DNA of 64,000 nt from Manduca sexta (GCF_014839805.1 NC_051135.1:9427291-9491290); one strand, 5' to 3'; positions 23,012-33,875 are shown, counted from the first letter of the stretch. The notes: generated by a model not told the origin, from the letters alone. Made by a program: numbers and translations.

Positions 23012-23416
23012 TTTTAAAGTACTTTACAAAATTTTGTCAAATACCCAATTAATGTCGGTCTAACCCAATACCGTCAAATTTCGTATAAGACCACTTTTGT
23101 TTTCAACCTGCGATATGTGTACGAGAAATGCTCTATTTAATCGCACTGCATTAGCAAAATTCAGGATTGATGGTATTAACCATTGCACCTGAAGGTAAGA
23201 AGAGTTCATATACTGACGAGGGGTAGATATCGCTTGCAATTAATACAATTATGTCGGCCTGTTTGCAATCACATGTTACGTATTCCAGAAGTGCGTGTTT
23301 CCAGATACGACGGGAAGTACTCCTTTAACGAGCCGATCTAAAAAATCAATAATAAAAGTAGATACAAGGTATCAAAAGAAATTAATCAAAGACAGGCTTC
23401 TGCTGGTGGTAGGATA

Positions 23417-24725
23417 TACTTAGTCTGGCCATAAATACTGTTACACTTAATTATAAAAAAATATTACATTTGAATTTCGAATCTGTCATTTTTATACGAT
23501 TGTTCATTGTGTTTTCTCATTTTGGCGCCAATACATTGTAAAATATTTTGCGATATTAAAATGGTGTGGGGTGATAAAGAGAACCGAATCGCTGTGATAG
23601 CATTACACAAAGTAGGTATGGAGCCAAATGCAATTTTTAAAACTCTCCATACACTTGGTATTAGTAAAATGTTTGTGTACCGGGCTATTAATAGGTACAA
23701 TGAGACCTCCTCTGTTTGTGACAGAAAAGATCTGGCCGTCCACGTAGTGTTCGTACGAAAAAGGTGGTCAAAGCAGTAAGGGAAAGAATTCGAAGAAATC
23801 CTGTCCGAAAGCAAAAGATTTTATCTCGGGAAATGAAGATAGCACCTAGAACCATGTCGCGTATTTTTAAAGATGACTTAGGACTTGCAGCCTATAAGAG
23901 ACGCACTGGCCATTTCTTAACTGATAATTTAAAGAAGAATAGGGTGGTAAAATCGAAACAACTACTGAAGCGGTACGCAAAGGGAGGTCACAGAAAAATT
24001 TTGTTTACGGATGAGAAAATTTTTACAATTGAGCAACATTTTAACAAACAAAATGACCGTATTTATGCTCAAAGCTCTAAGGAAGCTTCCCAATTAGTCG
24101 ACAGAGTGCAACGTGGACATTATCCGACTTCAGTGATGGTTTGGTGGGGTGTTAGCTATGAAGGAGTGACTGAGCCATATTTTTGTGAAAAGGTATCAAA
24201 ACATCGGCACAAGTGTATCAAGATACCATTCTTGAGAAGGTAGTTAAGCCCCTTAACATCACCATGTTCAATAACCAAGTATGGTCCTTCCAGCAAGACT
24301 CGGCGCCGGGTCATAAAGCTCGGTCCACGCAGTCTTGGTTGGAATCGAACGTTTCGGACTTCATCAGAGCTGAAGACTGGCCGTCGTCTAGTCCCGATCT
24401 TAATCCGCTGGATTATGATTTGTGGTCAGTTTTAGAGAGTACAGCTTGCTCTAAACGCCATGATAATTTGGAGTCCCTAAAACAATCTATACGATTGGCA
24501 GTGAAGAATTTTCCCATGGAAAGAGTGCGTGCTTCTATTGATAACTGGCCTCATCGTTTAAAGGACTGTATTGCAGCCAATGGAGACCACTTCGAATAAG
24601 CTTTTTATATTTTTAATTGTTTTATATTTATGTATTAAACTGACACACTGTAAAAGTAATAAATGTTATTTGCAGTTAACAATTTTCTTTTTTCTTTATT
24701 ACAATATTTATGGCAAGACTAGGTA
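23417..24725 (+). mobile_element. maT-type (DD37D) Tc1/mariner transposon, nearly complete
   Basis: The terminal inverted repeats are 23417-23441 (TACTTAGTCTGGCCATAAAT...) and the complement of 24701-24725, with three mismatches in 25 bases, flanked by TA. The total, about 1.31 kb, is normal for a mariner. It encloses one transposase gene with two single-base frameshifts. The inverted ends and insertion site are intact, so it could in principle be moved by an active relative, but this copy is not autonomous. Confidence 0.92.
23561..24599 (+). pseudogene. maT (DD37D) mariner transposase, two frameshifts
   Basis: The frame starts ATGGTGTGGGGTGATAAAG. An N-terminal paired-like DNA-binding region has helix-turn-helix segments around ISKMFVYRAINRYNE and APRTMSRIFKDDLGL, with a GRPRS linker between them. 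The catalytic motifs are LFTDEKIF (first Asp), QQDSAPGHKA (second Asp) and SSSPDLNPLDYDLW (third Asp). 37 residues separate the second and third Asp, which defines the maT/DD37D clade. The C-terminus is AANGDHFE before TAA at 24597. Frame shifts by single-base loss occur near the A-run at 23725-23728 and near 24198-24201. No in-frame stop is otherwise seen, so inactivation is fairly recent relative to the neighbouring ISL2EU-like element. Confidence 0.93.
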
Positions 24726-25514
24726 TTATATCCGCCCGGATAGCGACCACCGTATACAAGGTGATAAAACCTGCCATAGTAGTCCACAAAAGTGTGTCGC
24801 GTTCCAGGATCAGCCTGTGTATATCCGGTTCTAACCGCCCGGCATAATTGTGTCGACTGCTGAGGTATAATCAACTCTCGATAGTCGACATTCATTTGGA
24901 CCCCACTCCACTTACCGTCAAATGCAGTGGGGTTTGGCGTGTATTTAAAAAAAGGCGTTCTTGCAAGCCAGTTTATTTCTGAACACCCACCAACAAAAAA
25001 TGATGAACCGTCAAAGATTTATTCGTACCACCCTTTGTAGAATTGAAAATAACACTAAAAGAGCACTAAATTCAAGATCACACGAGCAACAATAAAAAAA
25101 ACAACTAGCCGCAAACCAAAGGGTTCAGCTTCGTAAACATTCGACAGTATCCAGAATGTGGAGACATTTTAAAACACAGAGAACTGTTTACCGCACAGCT
25201 CATGGTAAACTGGCCGTCAACACGTATATATAACAGTGTAATTGTTTGTTTGTTAGTCATTCTGATGTGAGCCACCTTTACCATTAGCGAGCTGCCACTA
25301 ATGCATCCGTGTTTGTACGTATGTTTAAAATCAAGTAGTGAATATTGTGAATAGCCATTCTTTACTGGTTTAATTGGGGGCTTTGTTTATTATAGTTTAG
25401 TAAGCTTAAGTTAGTTTGAACCGCCTATGAAAGAGTGATGTGTATTTGAGATTAGTGTGTGTTTTGTAATGAACGAATGGCAATGAAGAAATGTTGCTAT
25501 TATAGTAACATTAG

Positions 25515-25815
25515 AGCCATATTATATACTGTCCCACTGCCAGGAATGGGCCTCCTCTATTACTAAGACTTAGATCTTGGTCCACCACGCTGGCCTAGTA
25601 CGTATTGGTAGACTTCACATACTCTCAAATTCTTATTGGTAACACAGCAGGTGTGCAGGTATCTTTACAATATTTTCCTTCACTGTTAAAGCAAGCAGGA
25701 AAGCAAGCAAGCGATAATTCACAAAGAACTCACATATAACTTTAGAAAAGTTAGAGGTGCGTATCTTAGGTTTTGAATATGCGGTCCGTTCTACTCACAA
25801 CTAGTCTATCACCGC
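25515..25815 (-). mobile_element. tRNA-derived SINE-1 copy
   Basis: The tail (ATATTATATACTGTCCCACTG) is on the left and the degraded tRNA head (CACAACTAGTCTATCACCGC) on the right. The core CACCACGCTGGCCTAGTACG is clear. A short duplication, AGCAAGCAGGAAAGCAAGC, has grown inside the copy near 25695. Confidence 0.8.
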
Positions 25816-25879
25816 TTTTTATATAAAGTTTTGAATAATTTAGATTCAGTGAATTATCGAACAGATGTGTTTTTAAATC

Positions 25880-25995
25880 CAAAATCGTCATCCTCAGCCA
25901 GTTGCGGTCCACAGTTGGATATAGGCTTCTCTCAAGATACGCCACAGAGTCCGGCCTGCTACTTCATGCACCCAGCCGCTACCAGCTTGTGTAAT
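25880..25995 (-). repeat. Short repeat fragment, probably LINE-derived
   Basis: The stretch CAGCCAGTTGCGGTCCACAG, GATATAGGCTTCTCTC and GCCACAGAGTCCGGCCTGC is one that I know as a frequent moth repeat ('tgcggcccactgctggatataggcctc'). Only ~115 bp remain. The small open frame across it is incidental. Confidence 0.5.
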
Positions 25996-26315
25996 CCAAA
26001 ATACACTAATTAAAAACAAAACAACAAAAAACCTCCATAATTCCATCAATTAACAAAAGAAACATTACGTTTTAAAGCCGGTACCTCAAACGTTTTCTAA
26101 CAACACAAAGTGGAATGAACTCGACCTAAGCCTACAAAACGTTCATAAGAAATATTCGCGTTCACAAATCATATGCTGACTCTCTGAAACCATAAAAGCA
26201 TTCTTAAAACAAGAACTATGGAAAAAGAATCAGGACAACCCTGTTGAAATGCGGTGCGATGGATAAGCGGGCGCGTTTTGTAAAATTACCACAGAAATAA
26301 TGCCGCATGACTGTA

Positions 26316-26597
26316 GATGTTATGTTCTTATTTGGGTAAAAATATGATGTAGTTTAAGACATAAATTAATTGCAGCGAAAGTTTAGTGCAAATAATATCA
26401 CGAGGATCTTGATTGTGTTACTATCTGTTTAGGAAAAGGATTGCAGTTTAATTTGATAGTTGATGTTATGTTCTTATTGGGGTAAAAATATTATATAGTC
26501 CAAGAAATTCTAAATATAAATCAATAGCGTCAGAAGTGGTTGGAATAATATCAAAAGAATCCTGTGTTACTAACTGCTTAGGAATGGAGATAAAAGT
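26316..26597. repeat. Old tandem duplication, unit ~146 bp
   Basis: GATGTTATGTTCTTATT occurs at 26316 and again at 26462, followed in both by GGGTAAAAATAT. Later matches include AATAATATCA and GTTACTA(T/A)CTG(T/C)TTAGGAA. The two units have drifted but keep order and spacing. Confidence 0.75.
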
Positions 26598-26599
26598 TT

Positions 26600-27700
26600 T
26601 TTTTTTTGGGTTTTAAAAACAAATTACTATAAAAGGTTATTTCAACGTCTTTAGAATTAGATTTAAATCGTTTGTTTTTAGTCAGGTAAAATCACAACCT
26701 ATAAAGACAATTAACATACAAAACAATTTAATTTTCGTCCCTATTTGTATTAATATGTTATTATATAGATGATTTTATTGGGAATTATCATGATTAGAAT
26801 TGTATAACTTTTAACGTTGTTTATATGATAAACACTTAAACCTGTTGCACTCCGCAGTATTTCATAGCTTAAACCGCTCGCCAAGAAAGGAAGCGTTTGA
26901 AATACGCCAGTGAATCACAGCGGGAAGTGGGGAATGCGTTAATAAGTCCCGGGGGCATTCCTGGATTCTTTGTATGCGCGTTTGCTCCCTCCGCATAAAT
27001 CACGGAAAAAACCGCTGAAACTTGACTGCATTATTTTTTTTTTTATTTTTTTTATTTCGAACTGATGGTTTAAAGTTTTGCAACCATTAAGCGCTTGGGC
27101 AGCATTAGATCGAATTAGTTTTGAAACTATGTTGTTCAGATCGCAAGCTATTTATATCTTATGGAAGGTGAAATGGCAATACAGAAATGGTAAGAGATTA
27201 TCGGCTATTCGTAAATATCCATAATAACGTAATCGTCGATGCTATAAAACGTTTTTTATTCATTAGAAAATGTTTCCAGAAAAATTTCTGGAGCGACTGG
27301 ATGTATAGGTGTAACACAGCTCTAAGAGGAATAAATATACTCTAATATTATTCTTACTCTAAATAACTCTGAATCGTCATATTATTATGTAAATAGAATA
27401 AAACATATTATTTTATTTTATTTGGATGACTGACAGTTCTCAATAACAAAGAAATATTATGTGACGAAGTGAATACAATACATAAGCCAATTACGGGGCA
27501 TAAATTGAATATTAAAATAATATTTAAATAATCATGGAATTTGGTAACAACTGTTACATACCACTGCCAGACGGTTGTTCGTTAATGGGAACAAAGCCAA
27601 TATCGTATGGGATTTGCGGGTTTTTCTCTGTATAAAAAGATACCAGCATAAGAAACATAACTAGATAATACTTATATGCCAAATAAAAACTTAATTTATT
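26600..27700. other. Non-coding stretch with one GC-richer block
   Basis: No gene was recognised. The block at about 26850-27015 (TAAACCGCTCGCCAAGAAAG ... GTCCCGGGGGCATTCCTGG) is less AT-rich and non-repetitive, a candidate conserved non-coding element. Confidence 0.4.
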
Positions 27701-27705
27701 TACAG

Positions 27706-27929
27706 TCTTCAAATCTAAGAAAATCGTCGCCAACCATGATTACCGAACGAAATTTACATTAAAATCGGATGAATTATGTAAAACAAAGGCAAACAAGATC
27801 GAGCGTGTAAAGATATTACAAAGAAAAAAGAAATTTCATGTAATCATCCAATTTACGAACAGAATAGGAGACAGTGGAATTAATCTCGAGTCGCTTAGCA
27901 ACGGGATGAGATCGGGTGCTGGATACACA
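27706..27929 (+). CDS. Candidate coding exon, unknown lysine-rich protein
   Basis: The acceptor TTAATTTATTTACAG is followed by 74 open codons and a consensus donor after GGA TAC ACA (GTAAGTT). The exon enters with two bases completing a codon and leaves in phase 0. The peptide is basic (KSKKIVANHDYRTKFTLKSD ... RKKKFHVIIQFTNR) and ends LSNGMRSGAGYT. There is no initiating ATG early in the frame. No family is recognised. Random open frames of this size are not rare in AT-rich DNA; the paired splice sites are the main support. Confidence 0.3.
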
Positions 27930-28059
27930 GTAAGTTCCTTTGATTGTTTTTTATTTTCTGTGTTAAGTAATGATTGAAATAAGGTACTGTGGAATCTTAA
28001 TATTATTTAATTAAAGGTCTTTTAAGCGTCTAAAAATTATTAATTTGATATTATAGTGG

Positions 28060-28120
28060 TCTTGTGGTATATGGGCAGCGGATCGAGAAGTTTTAGCTTC
28101 GAATACCACATTGAACAAGA
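28060..28120 (+). repeat. Possible tRNA-like SINE head
   Basis: GTGGTCTTGTGGTATATGGG followed by TAGCTTCGAATACCACATTG resembles a tRNA 5' half and a B box (GGTTCGAATCC) with mismatches. No matching SINE body follows. Confidence 0.3.
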
Positions 28121-28236
28121 CGTTGTGTGTTTTTGTAACACGTTTTGTCGCAGATGGTATCCCTCAAGAACGTTTTTGATATATGCTTAAAAACAGTGTA
28201 ACACTGATTTCAAATCTGTTTTATGTTTATTTTATT

Positions 28237-28360
28237 ACTAACTTTTGTTTGCGGCTCCGCCCGCGAGACAACGTTATTTCGGGATAAATGTCCTGCTTTA
28301 TATTTTTCCGGGATAAAAATTAGACCGTAACACTCAGGAGTAATGTAGCTTCCTATAAGT
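28237..28360 (+). repeat. Repeat family D fragment
   Basis: It starts with the D end ACTTTTGTTTGCGGCTCCGC, then CGGGATAAATGTCC and CAGGAGTAATGTAGCTTCC. That last piece also occurs, inverted, at 36384-36405, confirming family membership. Confidence 0.65.
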
Positions 28361-28707
28361 AAAAATAATTTGAAATAATTATGTTTACAAAACTTGGAGT
28401 ATACATCAAGAAAAATCGAGTGGGAGATATTGAAGAACCCGACAATTTAATGAATATAAAACCAAAGATCGATATCTAACGTTAAATTACGACACTTCAA
28501 ATAATGGAAATAGAAGTAAAATTCAACTATTAACTATAACCGTACATTGTTAAAAAAGGATCCGTTATAAAACATTTTACCGTACCATGTCACTTTCCAA
28601 TTCGATTACAGAATCGAATAACAAAAAAGGCGCTATTAATTCAACTCCAGCGTCGGCATCGAAATGAAATATAAAAAAGTTATGAAATATCGAACTGCAT
28701 CCATCGA

Positions 28708-28792
28708 TATTCATTCGTATTTCTCGAGGTGTTCTATCGTATCGATAAATCGATGTAGTTTGTGTTCAGTTATTTTATCGATGTAATCGAAT
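28708..28792. promoter_or_regulatory. Cluster of ATCGAT-type sites including one DRE (TATCGATA)
   Basis: CATCGATATT, TATCGATAAATCGATG (DRE octamer at 28740-28747) and TATCGATGTAATCGAAT lie within 85 bp. In Drosophila TATCGATA binds DREF (established). Whether it functions here, far from any exon I can see, is unknown. Confidence 0.35.
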
Positions 28793-29408
28793 CGTGCCTT
28801 GGAATGCGGCCAGGAGATAATAATGATAAATATATGGGTAGGAATGTCGACACTGCTCGTATAGATGGCAGATGAGCAATAACAAACTTTAGGGGGGAGA
28901 TAAAGGTTACGCTACATATGACACGTCACTAGTCAGGTGGGAATGGGTTTGTTTTGAACAACGTTCTGGAGCATCCTATTAGGGATGTGGAAGATTGTGA
29001 AGATATTAGGATCACGGATTTTTAACTTTTCAGCGTAGGTAAAGGTTCACCTTATCCCAATATTTTGCCCCCAATCCTTCCTGTTCGGTCACTAAATCGA
29101 ATTCAGGCCTATGCGCGGGGGGATTTTCGTCGCGGCCCTAGTCACACAGTCAAGTGTGTATATCTTATGGTTATTCAAATTGAGGCATATGAAGGATCTG
29201 CTCATCCTAAAGGGGTCTCAGTAAGGTACATACACCGTATTTTGTAGAGATAGAGACAAATTTATTGACGACATCTAGAACACTAACAATAAACTAAGAT
29301 TGAAAGCACGGTCTCAGGAGCGAAGGTATTTCGGTTGTAAAACATAAAACGAGGAACATTGCCGATCATATAATTCGTCTTGCAGAGATTCCGCTCAGTT
29401 TCAAAGGG

Positions 29409-29862
29409 GCACACACACTCACGCCTTTTATTCCCGAAAGGGTAGGCAGAGGTGCACTTAATTTTTGCCATGCGTATTGCTTCGCATGATGTCACAGGGG
29501 CGAGCCTATCGACCTTATAATAATAATAATATCAGCCCTGTATTATATACTGTCCCACTAATCAGCAACGGCCTTCTTCTACTACTGAGAGGCATTAGGC
29601 CTTAGTCCACCACGCTGGTCTAGTGCAGGTTGGTAGACATCACACACCCTCATAATTCTTATAGAGAATTTCTCAGGTGTGCAGGTTTCCTCACAATGTT
29701 TTTCTTCACCTTTAAAGCAAGCGATAATTCACAAAGAATCGGGAACAAATTCCGATCCCCACACCAAGTAGAAAAAAAACAATATCACTTTGCCTCACCG
29801 GGGGATCGCAACTGAGACTAGCACTCCAGTGGAACCGTAATACAACTACTCTTCCGAGGCAG
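29409..29862 (-). mobile_element. SINE-2 copy interrupted by SINE-1
   Basis: SINE-2 in reverse occupies 29409-29514 (tail: CACACACTCACGCCTTTTAT, GGGTAGGCAGAGG) and 29739-29862 (ATCGGGAACAAATTCCGATC to the tRNA head TAATACAACTACTCTTCCGA). The two parts become collinear with the SINE-2 copies at 36957 and 56850 when 29515-29738 is removed. Confidence 0.8.
29515..29738 (-). mobile_element. SINE-1 copy, 5'-truncated, nested in SINE-2
   Basis: It runs from the tail TAATAATAATATCAGCCCTG through CACCACGCTGGTCTAGTGCA to GCGATAATTCACAAAGAA, where it stops before the tRNA head. This truncation is usual for incomplete reverse transcription. Confidence 0.85.
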
Positions 29863-30170
29863 TCAGTTTTAAAGGTAAACAAAATAACGGCACAGTCCAA
29901 AAGAGAATTGTTGACATTTTGTTTTCATAAAACACTGCCAATATTCAAGAACACCCTAGCTACAACTCTATTATGAAGAATCACTTTCTACTTAAAATAA
30001 AGAACATTTTATAACAAAAGGCTAAATCCGAGTAATGAAAAGATATCATAACGCGGTGTTCTTAAATCTAGAAAAAATGAGGAAGTGGGTTCGTAGCAAT
30101 ATTTTTAAATAATTGAATGCCAAGCATAAAAATCTACCTTCTTCGTAATTTTCATTTCTTGACTTCACAG

Positions 30171-30225
30171 TCCGTACTAGCCGATGATGACTTCCGTGAA
30201 TTTATATCAAGCCGTCATAATTTTG
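30171..30225 (+). CDS. Candidate 55-bp micro-exon, unknown protein
   Basis: Preceded by TTTCATTTCTTGACTTCACAG and followed by the donor GTAAGA. Frame 1 encodes SVLADDDFREFISSRHNFG, entering in phase 0 and leaving in phase 1. Entry phase matches the exit of 27706-27929. The peptide looks protein-like but is too short to place; chance splice-like context is a real alternative. Confidence 0.25.
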
Positions 30226-30389
30226 GTAAGAATTTAGCAACGCTATATTTTTCGAGTATCGACTCTGTCATAAAGAGACTGTACGTATTTATCTACATTG
30301 ACTGCCTTTTAATTTACCGCTCAACAGTCATAGATAATATTAGACCCATAAAAATTTACCGTAACTTCTCCTACTTTCAACTTTGACAT

Positions 30390-31650
30390 TGGCAAAATCA
30401 TCGTCTGCCAACGATGGAGCCACAATTTAAAAATCGAATTGAATTGACTGCTTTTTAATCAAATTTATGTTTGAGAGTTAAATAATTATTATCTATTTTC
30501 CCATTGAGACTAATTACCAATTCAAATTCCATTAAAATTATAAAATCGGATCTACATTTTAAATGCATTTTGTGTTATACTGCGGACACAAGTGTTTAGT
30601 GTTTACTATCTTGTGTATACATTTAGGTCCGAATTATGAAAGGGAAGAAGTTCACGTTCGCAACCAATTATTAGATAATGTGGTAAAGGTAAATTACTAT
30701 TCATTAAGTATAAAAAAGAAGCCACACAAAACTTAAAACAAAGCCATCACACCCCGATTAAAATAAAAGCTAAAGATTTCGATTGAAAATCTAGAAGCAT
30801 TCACGCGATATTCTTAATGTAATGTAGGGTAATATATCTGCGAAGCTGTGTGATCATTTATTGCGTTTGTGGTCTCAAAATCTCCATGCACTTTAGTCTA
30901 GACTAGGTAATATCTGATGCCAAGCCAGACAATAAATTCAGGTAATAGATGTGAATACCAATTTTCCAATGCGTCAAATTCTAGTAATTTATTTTACATC
31001 GATACCGCGGCGCCATTCTTTAATGTTATTTGCTGATTTATAGTTTATATTGGTTTTTTACATCAACTCTATTTAAATTTAGAGGATTTGAAAAAAATGG
31101 CTCTGTTGTTAAGGTCAGCTTTTAAATTTTCTGATAATAAATGCCAATAGACATGCCATATTTAACTGTAAAGGGTATTCTGTAGACATTTATCAGTATA
31201 GTTAGTTATAAGACACTATATGGAGCCATTTTGACATTGCGTTACTAAATGAAACCACATACTCGTCTTCACCTTTGCTTACATTGTGCCATAAATCATC
31301 CATTAATAACCAATATTTTCACGAAACACCCTAGTTATAGTTTTTTAATTTTTTTTATCATTTTGTAGTTTAATGCAAAATGTGAGTGCATGGGTATATT
31401 TCTGACTGAAAGTATGCTGTTGCCACTGCAACGAATTCTCTAAGAGAAATAGCAGTGGCTTTAGGGGGCGTAAAATTAAAATTGTTTTTTATTAATATTT
31501 ATTTTGTTCGAAATTTAGACATACTACGTCTACGGCTCAAGTAACTTATTATAAAGTATTATTTCCAAGTAGATACGTATGTGGTTTCATTTATTAACGT
31601 GATGTGAAAATGACCCTCCATTATAAAAACTATTTCCTCCTTAAAACCGC
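30390..31650. other. AT-rich non-coding stretch
   Basis: No exon, repeat end or transposon hallmark was recognised. Confidence 0.5.
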
Positions 31651-31659
31651 CACGGCAAC

Positions 31660-31962
31660 TCCTGTAAGCCAGCATCGGCAGTAGCACATATGTTACCGAT
31701 CAATGAAGCTCGGCCAGCCTCTGGGCAGAGACGGCTTTCAGGGGTGGCGACCTGGCCAACTGCCTGGGGCCTCGCACTAGCTGGGTCCTCGCTCGGTGCC
31801 TTGGAGGAGTTTCTTTACAATCTGAGCGACGAATCTGTTAATGCCGGGATTTTTTTTTTACTTTCCCATGGGGCTTCGCGTTGTTTTTTTTTAATTTCTC
31901 GTGGGGCTTCACGTCTGTTTAGGGCCGCCACTGTCCCTAAGGGAACTAATCTGTTTTGATGC
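31660..31962 (+). repeat. GC-rich repeat fragment, probably retroelement 3' end
   Basis: An isolated GC-rich segment with CTCGGCCAGCCTCTGGGCAG and GGCCTCGCACTAGCTGGGTC is followed by two related T-rich subunits, each CC(C/G)(A/T)(G)TGGGGCTTC(G/A)CGT plus a T run (31866-31885 and 31900-31915). The base composition is foreign to the flanks. The open frame through it is probably incidental. I recall similar pieces in moth LINE 3' regions but cannot name one. Confidence 0.45.
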
Positions 31963-31969
31963 CATAACG

Positions 31970-33340
31970 AAATTAATAAACGGTTGGAACATGGTTGCTG
32001 ACATGGAAGATAATTTGATTACTTCTAGTTTTTTGGTTACTTTTAGTTAGTTTTGACCATATACAACTATAAAGCTTTAACTTTATGTCAGTTATTTGTT
32101 AGAAACAAACTATTAAATTCAAGAACTCCCTATTTTTTATTTCATACTTACTTTTTATCTACTGGAGTGTAAATCTTATAGCACTCAAGAATAAGATTAG
32201 CACTTTAACATAAAAAATAAATATTTTCGGCTTATTTCTTAGTATAGATCCTTTTGAATTCACAGTTACTTTCAATAATGCTCACAAAAATTCTATTTCT
32301 ATATAAATACCCTTATAACATTCACAAATCTGATATTATTTAACTGAACATAAAGTACCTATTTACCGTATTATGTTATTGTAGAAGTATTAAATGAACA
32401 AAGAAAAAACAACAGTAATTTCATATTTGTGAGGATCCACCAAATTACAGACCTTTAATAAACGAGCGACGAGCGGAAAAAGAAAATACCAAACCCACGC
32501 ACTCGACAGTAATTTCAACCTTAACGTAATGTTGTAAAGCTGGAAATCAATTAACATAATCCCGTAATCAGATAGCCTTGAGTTTCTTGTTACAAAATTT
32601 TATGTCATTTTCGGTGGAGTTCATATGAGTATCAAAAGGCGAGTTATGGTTGCTATCCGGTTAGGAGCCTCTGATCTTTTTCCCAAAATGGATCCCTTTT
32701 AAATCGGTGATAATCTGGTTATGATATTGAATTAAGCTCGCAACGTGATGGCTTTTATCCTCCCGACTAATGAAGTTAAAAAGCTTTTGTTACATCAGTA
32801 AAAATTCCCGTGGGAAAATTATCTATATTTAAGGGAATGAAAGACGGTGATAAATGGGGAGGAATTCGCAATCGGATTAAAAGAAAACTAATGTGTACCG
32901 CCAGGTTAGTAGATATATCAAGATTTTTACTCTGTCTTTTGATTAGATAATGAAATAAAAGAAGATTAAAATGTTTTTTTTTTTAAATCTATAATTGTTA
33001 TGGCAATATCTATAAAAATGATAGTACAAACTGTAGAAGCAATAAGTTATACAGCTATTAATCTAATGATATTCGAAAGATATGATGGGGTGAATTGGGA
33101 CACTAGAGCTTGTATACTTTGCATTTAGACTGTATCCATATCTACTGCACTCAAATAATCTAGTATTTGTACAATATAAAAACCAGTATTAACACATATA
33201 CTTATTAACAACGCAGTATATATCACAAATAGTAGTGAGCAAGGAAGATAGAATTATATCATCTTCGGATTACGAACCTCAGAGGTTCCGTCAAATTTCA
33301 ATATAGTCAAGCGCTACAGATGTTTGAGTAGATCTCGAGG
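31970..33340. other. AT-rich non-coding stretch
   Basis: Nothing recognisable beyond low-complexity AT runs. Confidence 0.5.
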
Positions 33341-33369
33341 AACAAGAGCCTCGTGAATCTCGTCATTTT

Positions 33370-33875
33370 GTCGGGTACTAGCTTTTGCTCGCGGATTCGC
33401 CTGCGTGAAAGAGTTTACCCAGGTAAAAGTTCCCTTCTATATTTTCCCGGGATAGAAAGTAGTCTATCCTTCCTAGAGTCTCAACCTATCTCCACTCCAA
33501 ATTTCATCGACATTCGTTTGGAATTTCTTGAGTTTATATTATTCGCTCAGAAAGGCAGAGAAATGGGGGGAGGGGGTAGTTTTATAATATAGTTTTTAGA
33601 ACTGTTATAAAGGTAACAATACCGTTGTATATTATTGCGTAACTTTAACCGTTTACACAATGCACGCAATGGAAGCTTTCAAAAGGGATACATTTTCCCG
33701 TTTTTTTTACCATTTTTCATTGATACACCCCTCCAATTGATCATAGCGTGGTGTTATATAGCGTAAAGCCTTCCTCGATAATTAGGCTATCCCACACTAA
33801 AAGAATTGTTCAGTTTGAACCAGTAGAATAGCGCGTTAAAACAAAACAAACTCTTCAGCGTTATGTAATAGTATA
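33370..33875 (+). repeat. Repeat family D, long copy
   Basis: It starts CTAGCTTTTGCTCGCGG and contains TTTCCCGGGATAGAAAGTAG, a sequence relating to a LINE-like 'gaatttcttgagttt' part, then GCACGCAATGGAAGC and CATAGCGTGGTG, and ends AACAAACTCTTCAGCGTTAT. It is collinear with 54823-55913. It is mobile-element derived, probably part of a longer non-LTR or Helitron-like element; the class is uncertain. Confidence 0.7.

Larger units (their letters stand above)
20031..23117. mobile_element. Degraded ISL2EU/IS4EU-like DNA transposon, ~3.1 kb
   Basis: The termini are long inverted repeats: 20031-20097 starts CATATCGCACGTTGAAAACA and 23051-23117 is its complement with a few changes (shared core TATACGAAATTTGACGG). 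Inside, a YqaJ-type nuclease gene on the plus strand and a DDE transposase gene on the minus strand face each other. Repbase-type classification (from memory) gives the ISL2EU/IS4EU superfamily this two-gene content. Both genes are broken and the transposase has lost its N-terminal part, so the copy is dead. A 214-bp TTAA element lies inside at 22357-22570. Confidence 0.82.
23403..24938 (-). repeat. Repeat family C copy 2, split by a mariner
   Basis: Reading outward-in on the minus strand, the family C end is CTGGTGGTAGGATA (23403-23416). The copy resumes after the mariner with TTATATCCGCCCGGATAGCG (24726 on) and runs to CCCCACTCCACTTACC near 24915 and beyond. Removing 23419-24725 rejoins the consensus end almost perfectly, so the mariner is younger. 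Confidence 0.85.
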
